DNA of 64,000 bases from Liolophura sinensis (taxonomy: Eukaryota > Mollusca > Polyplacophora > Chitonida > Chitonidae), in contig NC_088295.1 of NCBI RefSeq assembly GCF_032854445.1, forward strand, positions 66,815,249-66,879,248. Reading direction: 5' to 3'. The notes beneath the pieces were generated by a model, which was given only the letters and a program-made list of their open reading frames with translations, did not search any database and had not been told where the DNA came from. Position 1 is the stretch's first letter, and each line of letters starts with the position of its first letter. The translations under genes and the position numbers were made by a program. Below, piece by piece: positions 56,361 through 64,000 of this stretch.

Positions 56361-57949
56361 ACATATTTACGATAAAGAGGAAGCCCTGGTGTCTTGACTC
56401 GCTAAGGCACTTGCTGTAATCTTAAAAGCGCACAACTTGACAGTTTTAGAAATGGCTCGTCACAACACCTCACCCTCTTGAAATGGTCAAAATAATGCTA
56501 AAATGTTCAATTCCAACCAATCAAAACAATACTATCAAATCCGACAGTAATGCTACTAGCTATGGTTAAACTGCCATTAGTTTTCAGTCTGAGAAACATT
56601 TCAAATCCGCATACGATTTTAATCCTACGTCCCACGACTATTTAGAACCCACGTGTTTAACGTACAATTTAACAACCTGTCGTTATTGAGTGTCACATTA
56701 CATAAATCTCATACACTTCATATTAATACACAGTTAAGACCACTGAAGAAAGGAGATATTTGGTTCGTAAAATGGTATATCATTTTTCAAAACAGACAAG
56801 CCAGCTGCCAATGTGTAGATAAGCCGACATTCAAGGCCTTACTCGTGAAGACATACATAAAATTAAACAGAAATAGCAGTTCTTCTTTGCAAATTCACAT
56901 ACGGTGTACACATATTTTATTTAACATTAAAATGTAGAAAAACAACACGTTGAAATTTATTTTGAGGAGAATAATTTTAAGATTCCTGTGTAGAAAATAA
57001 AATCAGCCTGAATTTTGACCGAAAGCCTCACCGCTAGAAGTTCCAATATTGTCTTGTCTCGTCCTGGTGGTTGTGGATTGGGGCAGAAGAAGTAACAACA
57101 GAGTTAATTACACCTGTGGCGCCGCCGGGCTAAGATAACGCACCCTGGGGGCTGAACCTTGTCCAGTCTTCTATACTTCTCTCTGCTCCCAGAGGTAATA
57201 ATGCGTGGATGCTCGTGACCTCTACATCAGTACTAGTGATACGCCTGCATCAGGTGATAATCCCCCCCTCCCCCAGCAGTAGACAGTTATTAGCCAATAA
57301 TGTAGACGGCATTCTGGACACTGACTCATCCGATATATGCGTAGTGATATGTGAAAGATCGTGCACCGTTTCACAGCCTCCAACCATTTACCAGAAGTAA
57401 AAACGTGCCATCAACTAATTTGTTTAAAAAACGTGGCATTAATTGGTCTCGTTTTTCCTCGGATATCCTGCCTTAGGGAATTTACATACGCACCAATTAA
57501 ACCGTGCCTACAATGTCTCTCACAGGAACACTCGAGTACACATGCGTGAAATTGCCTTAGGGGATTCACTGATGAAGAGATGAATGCATGTTCAATTAGT
57601 GGTCTTCCGTGCAAGATGGCGATCACTTGAGCCCAAGTTTAATCACAGTTTGTTTTAGTCTAATGTGTGTGGATCGACACAAGATAACGATCGAAGAAGT
57701 GGATTTGAGGTTAAAACACAATTACTCGGAAACTCTGGTTGTGTCAGAAATCAGTTGTGCGTTGTGCATGTGCTCATCGCTGAATGAAGGTGATTTTATT
57801 ATTGCGCAGGTGCCTACTGGTAAACCACACATAAATCTGGGCATCCATCGTGAATCTCACATTCACATTCCAATCGTTAACCATAGTCAGCATGTCACTA
57901 GTAGCTAACTACTAAAACAACATTCAATACCACCCATCAAAACATAAAA

Positions 57950-58065
57950 GACAACAGCGCAGACAGTAAAACCATAGCAGCAACGGCCTTGTGATAGTTG
58001 GTAAATGGTCAGATGTGACCGTTGAAATCCGGCTTCTTGCCAATTTACCTCAGTCAGGGTTAACG
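57950..58065 (+). mobile_element. DR2 copy E, short
   Basis: AACCATAGCAGCAACGGCCT, GTGATAGTTGGTAAATGGTC and GGCTTCTTGCCAATTTACCT CAGTCAGGG identify it; it ends abruptly after GTTAACG. Confidence 0.6.
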
Positions 58066-58439
58066 AAATCAGACGCTCTGTAAAGTAAGAACAGAAGAGG
58101 AATATACTCATCGTACTCATTTCAGATACTTAATCAGAGTAAAGTCGTTTCATGGACGACCATGTACCCATGTACTAGTCAGTGTCCACTTATTCAGTAT
58201 TTAAACTGGAAATTAAGAACGTACCGTTGAAACAGATTCAAAATGTTTTTTTAAGGGAGAGCCTTTCCAGCCCAAAGAAATTTTAGGGCAGATGTGTGTA
58301 GTGTATTGTTTGGACCTGAATTTTCCACGAAGATTTGAGAACGTATAGTTTTGATATACCAGTATTATCAGTACTAGTAATGTTCAGTTTGGTTTAGACG
58401 GAAGTTGTCAATTGCGCGAGAACAAGAATTCATTGTCCC

Positions 58440-58895
58440 ATGTCGACATCTGAGTTATACAAATTGTCGCAAGAAAACTATGCCAATATGTCACCAGTGT
58501 TATTACGTATGTGTTTTCTTAAGGTAGTTATCTGGCAGAGGAAACATGAGACTTACAACGAGAACCGATACATGATTCAACAGTGTCGGGTATTTATATT
58601 TGGCGCGCGAATAGGTAAACAGCAGTCTAGTTACTTCACTGAAAAAGGTCATTTAAAGTTTTATCAAACAGCATTTTCGTGTGCCAACACGACTAAACAC
58701 AACTGTCCGACTTCTATTTACCATCCATACATTTTGCTCATTTATTTTTCTCTTCATGTTTTTCTTGGCTCGGCAACAACAATAAAGTACAGTTTGCTGA
58801 AAAAATCCTACAAATCGATTTACAAAATGAATAGTAACGACAAAAACAATGTAACCAGTAAAGTATATAAATTAATCCAAACGTCTAACTTCTAG
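58440..58895 (+). CDS. Longest non-repeat ATG ORF, unrecognised (151 codons)
   Basis: ATG-initiated frame of 151 residues starting MSTSELYKLSQENYANMSPV and ending KLIQTSNF. It has one hydrophobic stretch (PYILLIYFSLHVFLGSA) and a Lys/Ser/Asn-rich tail. Composition follows the AT-rich background, there is no clear promoter and no known motif. In AT-rich DNA of this length one such ORF is not very surprising, so coding status is doubtful. Confidence 0.12.
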   Translation: MSTSELYKLSQENYANMSPVLLRMCFLKVVIWQRKHETYNENRYMIQQCRVFIFGARIGKQQSSYFTEKGHLKFYQTAFSCANTTKHNCPTSIYHPYILLIYFSLHVFLGSATTIKYSLLKKSYKSIYKMNSNDKNNVTSKVYKLIQTSNF

Positions 58896-58899
58896 ACGA

Positions 58900-59780
58900 T
58901 AGCACCTGATTTAACTTGCTTTCTGACTAAGATGAACGTAAGTATACAGACCGAAAAACTCACCAGTGCCGTAAACTAAATAAATCAATTCAAACGCATT
59001 ACTGACTTAGGTAACACGTTTACTTGTCTTGGACAGAAATCTACAATTGGTAAAGAACGTTTATCACAAAAAAGGATGCCTTGACTGATTAAGATAGATA
59101 TTTTATTTAGCGAAAGTTACTCCCCCAACCTATTCCCGAGGTCAACAGATTTGTCCTCGTCCAGTATGGCAAAGTGGTAGGCTTGTCCGTTTTTGTTTTT
59201 GTTTTTTTTAGCTTATTATCCATCTATTCAAGCATTAGTAAAACATTATTGCCTGTGACATAAAGTACCAACCAAATCAGTCAATACCTGAAACAATTAC
59301 AATCTAAATGTATTACTCAAAGATTTAAATTTAATATCCTAATATAGTGTTTACAAAATACCCCTCAAAAACAAAAGAAAAAAGAAGGCTGGAATGAATC
59401 CCGTGTAGTAGTTACTATAAAATGACCTGTTATCATGCACGTACAACTACTCAAATCCTGCAGTAATCAGATAAGAATCTAACCAGGACATATTTCCCAT
59501 AATAGACTTCATGCTCATCTTCTGTGAATGTGACTGGACACAGGAGTAGGGGATAATGTGTCCTCCACTAAATGTACCCTTCAATCATCATGAGAGCATG
59601 AATAATGAATAATGGAGATTTATGGGATGGTTTCATCTGATCAAACAATCTTTCCTTCTATCCAGATTTTAGTGTGAGATACTCTTTAAGCGGATGGATT
59701 TCCAGTTCACATTTGAATCAAGTACCTAATTTGTTTAATTTTATAACTTGGATACAACAGCGTTACATCATAAACATTTT
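58900..59780. other. No recognisable feature
   Basis: AT-rich background between an unassigned ORF and the 60-kb minisatellite. Confidence 0.45.
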
Positions 59781-59784
59781 GAAT

Positions 59785-59848
59785 GAATGAATAAATTCTT
59801 GAGGGTTTAAGTCTTCACAGTTTTTCAGTCATATGACGACGATAAACA
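59785..59848 (-). mobile_element. SINE-B tail fragment, diverged
   Basis: GAATGAATGAATAAAT then GAGGGTTTAAGTC and TTTTTCAGTCATATGACGAC, matching the inverted 3' third of SINE-B. It lies just before the 60-kb tandem array. Confidence 0.65.
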
Positions 59849-59944
59849 TTTTGAAGTATGACGTTATTTCTAAATCGGTACTGAATTAACCTCGTAAAAT
59901 GTCATCTGCTGTGTCCTTTATGTATGCAGCAGGCTTACTTCTGC

Positions 59945-61040
59945 CTTAACACAAAGACGTCTGTTTGGTGTTTCCTTAGTTTTGCCATATCATGAAAGCG
60001 TCTATTTGTTATATCCTTAGTTTTGCCATATCTTGAAGGCGTGTATTTGGTGTATCCTTGGTTGTCATAACACATAACACGAATGCTTAGTTTTGCCGCA
60101 CCATGAAGGCGTCTATTTCTTGTATGCTTAGTTCTGCCATATCATGAAGACGTCTCTTTGGTGTATGCTTAGGTCTGCCATATTATGAAGGCGTCTCTTT
60201 GGTGTTCTGCCATATCATGAAGACGTGTATTTGGTGTATCCGTAATTCTGCTATATTATGAAGGCGTCTCTTTGGTGTATCATTAGCTCTGCCATATCAT
60301 GAAGGCGTCTCTTTGGTGTTCTGCCATATCATGATGGCGTGTATTTGGTGTATGCTTATTTCAGCCATCTTATGAAGGCGTCTATGTGGTGTATCATTAG
60401 TTCTGCCATAACATGAAGGCATCTCTTTGGTGTTCGGCAATATCATGAAGGCGTGAATTTGGTGTATCCTTAGTTCTGCCATATCATGAGGCGTCTATTT
60501 GGTGTATCCTTGGCTGTCATTACACATAACACGAATGCTTAGTTTTGCCGCATCATGAAGTTGTCTATTTCTTGTATGCTTAGTTCTGCCATATCATGAA
60601 GACGTCTCTTTGGTGTATCATTAGCTCTACCATATCAAGAAGACGTCTCTTTGGTGTTCTGCCATATCATGAAGGCGTGTATTTGGTGTATGCTTATTTC
60701 AGCCATATTATGAAGGCGTCTATGTGGTGTATCATTAGCTCTGCCATATCATGAAGGCGTCTCTATGGTGTTCCGCAATATCATGAAGGCGTGAATTTGG
60801 TGTATCCTTAGTTCTGCCATATCATGAGACGTCTGTTTGGTGTATGCTTAATTTTGCCATATCATGAAAGGGTCTCTTTGTTGTATGCTTAGTTCTGCTA
60901 TATCGCGAAGGCGTCTATTTGGTATATCCTTAGTTTTGCCATATTATAAAAGCGCCTTTTGGTGTACGCTTAGTTCTGCCATATCATGAAGGCGTCTCTT
61001 TTGTGTCTGCTTAGTTCTGTCATATCACAACGGTTTCTTT
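59945..61040. repeat. 41/32-bp minisatellite with 452-bp super-repeat
   Basis: The unit AGTTCTGCCATATCATGAAG GCGTCT(A/C)TTTGGTGTATCCTT recurs about 28 times. A short form lacks nine bases (ATCCTTAGT). TGTATCCTTGG(T/C)TGTCAT with the odd insert ACACATAACACGAATGC occurs at 60051 and 60503, 452 bp apart, and the following units match in order apart from a deletion of about 109 bp. Much of the array is therefore a segmental duplication of itself. Confidence 0.93.
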
Positions 61041-61414
61041 GCAGTTGGAAGGTGGCTTTATTTTAACTCTTTCGTCATTAGAGTGTAATGCTAAACAAAC
61101 ATCTCCTGCTGCGTGTAGTTACCTTTAGCTAACCAGTACTTGTCCTATTCTATTATGACGACCAACAAGGCATATGACGAATTATCGGTAATACAGATTG
61201 CCAAGTTAAAGTGTTAGGTATGACATTTTTAGGGGTAGGATCCGATTTCTAGCTTTGATTGGTTCAGTCTGATATGTTTGTTTAGAAGACAGTTTAAGTC
61301 TGGAAATACAGTAGCCCACCCGACCAATCCTGAAGTTCTAGGAGAGGAAACCTCTGTATATAAGAAGAAACCTCTGTGTGTAAAGTAATTAACCTAACTT
61401 GTCTTTGTGTACTG

Positions 61415-62431
61415 TGTTATGTATGACTATTTAACGTCTTCAGCTACTGTTAGTCTGCGGACCTTTGTGTTATATGTTATAAGCATAACAGGCCCTGTTA
61501 TATATGTACAGTGCGGACCTGGCCGAAAGCACCTTGTTCAATGCTCTGTTTATTTAACTGGATGTTCATTGGCTGTTAATTCTGTGTCTAAGAATAGTTG
61601 AATCCACCTGGCACGTATATAAGCCGTGTTTTCTGTGCAGAGTGGAGGTATTTTTGCTGCATCCACTGGGAGCCAGGAGAGTGTGAGACGCTCTCGTATC
61701 GAGTCCATTATTTTGATATGAGCTGCTGATGCCAGTTTCATTTGGGAGGACAGTTTTTTTATGCCGGCACCGTTTGTGTACCACAGTAGTACTGATGTCT
61801 GGTTTATGTGAATTTCTGCGGAAGTCACGTTTATTGGTGTTCGGATCTTTATTATGATTATACAGTGTGGACTGTGTAATTTGTTTAACACGCTGACCTC
61901 ACCTGACCGACAAGGTCGTCAAGGACTCTAAACTGAAGTTTTCAGTTTTGCAAAGGACGTTCGTTCTGCCACAAGGTGACATTACTCTACGTCTCTGAAC
62001 GGCTCGTTTGTGAGCTTCTGCGGGAGCGGTGACTGATCTGAAGTGGATTATACCTCCATGCCTGTATTTACCCTGTGTTGTGCTCTGCGGGTGTGACGTC
62101 ATTCAAAGGCTTGACTGTTCCAGTTCTGTGTAACCTGTGTACTGTGTTCGCGTTCGCTATCCTGGCGAAGTACCTGTCTAGGACAATTTGTGAATTGTGT
62201 GTTTATCCCATGGTCTTTACGTTGGATCTCCTGGAACACGTTCCTTGGGATGAAAAGGTGAACTGGAAACTTTTAAAGACCGGTAATACTGATGTGTATG
62301 TTTTTTATGTTGTTGTTGTTGAACTGTCTGTTAAACTGTACGTCTCATTTTATATATATATAAAGCATTGTTTACATTGTAATATTGAGTCACTGAGTCT
62401 GTTTTCTGTTGCCGTTTTCAATACCGTAACA
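61415..62431. mobile_element. Solo LTR of a retrotransposon (1,017 bp)
   Basis: The element begins TGTTATG and ends CCGTAACA, giving the inverted ends TGTTA...TAACA typical of LTRs. The four bases ACTG stand immediately before (61411-61414) and after it (62432-62435), a 4-bp target-site duplication consistent with Gypsy or BEL/Pao integrases. A TATA box (GTATATAAG) lies at about 61614 and an ATATAAAG polyadenylation-like signal at about 62358. There is no second LTR, primer-binding site or gag/pol sequence, so it is a recombined solo LTR. Open frames of 60-120 codons inside it are by-products. Confidence 0.55.
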
Positions 62432-62849
62432 ACTGTGTGAAAACTGACTAAACCCAAACGAAACTCTGAACAATGGCTCATCTCCACAGCTCACCATTGC
62501 GTGCCTGAGAGCTACAGTTACTTTTAGAAAAAAATAGTGACAGGATCATGTATTTTGTTATCGGACAGAAAAATTCGTTAGTTAAAAAAAGGCAACTGGT
62601 TGAGTAATATTATTTTCAAAGTTATCGTGTTATTGCTTGTTCAAGATCATTAATTTTCTTTCTGTGTTGGCTTTTACAAAGTCTCCAGCCATCGGCATCA
62701 ATTAGAAAAGAGGAGAATCTCGAGAGTGTGGAAACGCGCTAAATAGTATGCAGACATGTTAGTTTTTACCCGCATGGTTGTACTCCTTGCTCTTTTTGAA
62801 AAAGCCATGATGTAACAACAAAATTCCCTGTTATGAAGCTGTCGTGAAG

Positions 62850-62940
62850 ATGACACTTCTCTACCTCAAGCGGAAAAACTTTGTCGGCTGGGGAATTTGC
62901 AGCTGCCAAATACGTCAAGTTCGTCTAAAAGCGTGATGAA
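62850..62940 (+). repeat. DR8 copy 4
   Basis: AACTTTGTCGGCTGGGGAAT TTGCAGCTGCCAAATACGTC matches the 9690 copy. Confidence 0.45.
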
Positions 62941-63118
62941 TGTGAGGGCTTTGGGTGGATATCAACAAGCTTTCTGGAATGCCGCCATAAAAAGCGACCC
63001 CGCTTGAAATTTGGCCCACATGTTTAATACTTTATGAATAAAACCGGGCATGCGTGTTACAGCATAGATCCAGGTGAGAAGTACTTTAAGTGCTACAGGT
63101 CTACACGCAGTGCCTTCG

Positions 63119-63290
63119 ACTCGTAAATCTTATCGGTTTACCCTACTCATAGACCTTTTCGGTTCCTCTACTCATAAATCTAATTGACTTTCTCCACTCA
63201 TAAATCTTATGAGTTTCCCCCACTCGCAACCTCTATCGGTTTCCTCTTCTCATAAATCTAATCAGATTCCTGCGTTCATAAACTTGACAC
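63119..63290. repeat. 27-bp tandem repeat (about 6 units)
   Basis: TCATAAATCT(T/A)ATCGGTTTCC TCTAC-type units with drift; just distal to the terminal exon at 63592. Confidence 0.8.
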
Positions 63291-63591
63291 CGAGGCAATT
63301 AGGCCCTAAGTACATAGAAATATGCTACTAAGTCGCATAAAACGTCTATGAAATAAATAAATGTAACTATTTTATATGTAATTTAAATGTAATTTATTGT
63401 CATCAAATTGGTGCACATCTTATACTCCATGGATACCGTTCATTTCCAGGTCAACTTTTGCAATTTAGGTAGATCTTCTTATTTTAAATAAAAGAATATA
63501 TTGGGAGACTTAAAGGAATGTATTCAAAGATTACAAAAAACTGTGAGTAAACAGTCAAAATAGGTATGGGCTGTATGGAGGTGTCGGGTGG

Positions 63592-63695
63592 TTATGGCTT
63601 TTCCAGGTCACGCCTGAGTTTCTGAACGACTACTTTGCCGTTGATGATTCTAAAAGTCTGGTTGAAGTCTCCATGTCCAAAGACTGGTGGGTTAC
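63592..63695 (-). CDS. Terminal exon of an uncharacterised gene (copy B of a convergent paralog pair)
   Basis: On the minus strand an acceptor (TTTTGTTTCAG) precedes a phase-1 exon reading GNPPVFGHGDFNQTFRI, then INGKVVVQKLRRDLEKP and TAA. The core GHGDFNQTFRI, an ING/TNG turn and QKL are shared with the plus-strand exon at 50773-50852, with the same intron phase. The two genes therefore face each other tail to tail. The rest of this gene lies to the right, beyond the window. A possible polyadenylation signal (AATAAA on the minus strand) is at 63393-63398, giving a 3' UTR of about 200 bases, which includes the 27-bp tandem repeat only if a more distal signal is used. I could not assign a domain; no signal peptide or membrane segment can be judged from one exon. 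Confidence 0.7.
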
Positions 63696-64000
63696 CTGAA
63701 ACAAAAGTCACAAATATCGTAAAAAATTGTCATTGTAACGAACACTAACTGATGTGGTGAGTTATATTAAACATAGGTTATATACATATTGTTATAACTC
63801 ATGTTACATGCGGATTCAAATTGCATCAATGATGACAATCAGATGTTTTAAGCAACGATCTGCATTTGATCAGCCGCCATGTTAAATAAGCAAGGACTAT
63901 ATTTTTAAATTAGATATTGTTGTTTTTCCCTTTTCGTACATAGCACGGATTCCATACAATATAGTTGTATTTGTAACAGTAACAACAATACGCGTATGTT

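Larger units (their letters stand above)
55370..57945. other. No supported gene
   Basis: T/G-rich tract near 56040, the tRNA-like head at 56283 and short ORFs only. A weak DR6-like match lies near 57740. Confidence 0.45.

Noticed and set aside
60297-60482. Minus-strand ORF with repeated AEISIHQIHA-like segments
   Set aside because: Arises from the 60-kb minisatellite.
62075-62440. 121-residue ORF with hydrophobic stretches
   Set aside because: Lies almost entirely within the solo LTR; no gag/pol similarity.

Overview
The window reads as AT-rich, intron- and repeat-dominated nuclear DNA of an invertebrate animal. A mollusc (bivalve or gastropod) is most likely. This rests on about twenty copies of a tRNA-headed SINE whose tail reads, in SINE orientation, TTGAGTACGGCGTAAAACAC followed by (AAAT)n, a SINE type I associate with molluscan genomes from memory. 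There is no bacterial gene organisation, no ribosomal RNA, no canonical tRNA gene and no complete protein-coding gene. The long open frames sit mostly inside repeats.

Best coding evidence. A plus-strand terminal exon (50773-50852) and a minus-strand terminal exon (63592-63695) encode near-identical C-termini sharing GHGDFNQTFRI. Each follows a splice acceptor in the same phase. They are the tail-to-tail 3' ends of two paralogous genes about 12.7 kb apart; I do not recognise the family. Candidate upstream exons of the plus-strand copy lie at 48607-48708 (after a TATA box) and 49130-49250; the three exons join in one frame to a 100-residue product. A minus-strand segment at 38752-38971 resembles the C-terminal half of a fucolectin / F5/8-type-C domain. 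Weaker exon candidates lie at 11782-12146 (-), 21244-21429 and 21800-21874 (+), 28989-29091 (+), 31000-31410 (-) and 36396-36545 (+).

Repeats. (1) SINE-A, 20 copies in both orientations, several with target-site duplications and two nested inside older repeats. (2) SINE-B, four copies or fragments ending in (CTCA)n. (3) Dispersed families labelled here DR1-DR10, seen only by comparing copies within the window. (4) One solo LTR, 61415-62431, with TGTTA...TAACA ends and a 4-bp ACTG duplication. (5) Tandem arrays: a 39-bp alternating array at 7.0-7.3 kb, a 50-bp satellite with a 250-bp higher-order period at 33.3-34.3 kb, and a roughly 41/32-bp array with a 452-bp super-period at 59.9-61.0 kb, plus many small ones.

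The most interesting relationship is that the 50-bp satellite monomer shares about 25 bp with the end of DR2, a dispersed MITE-like family with at least six copies here. One DR2 copy at 10.5 kb carries two satellite-like units exactly 50 bp apart in inverted orientation. The array therefore probably grew out of a mobile element. All repeat family names are local labels; all gene-model statements are by-eye inference.
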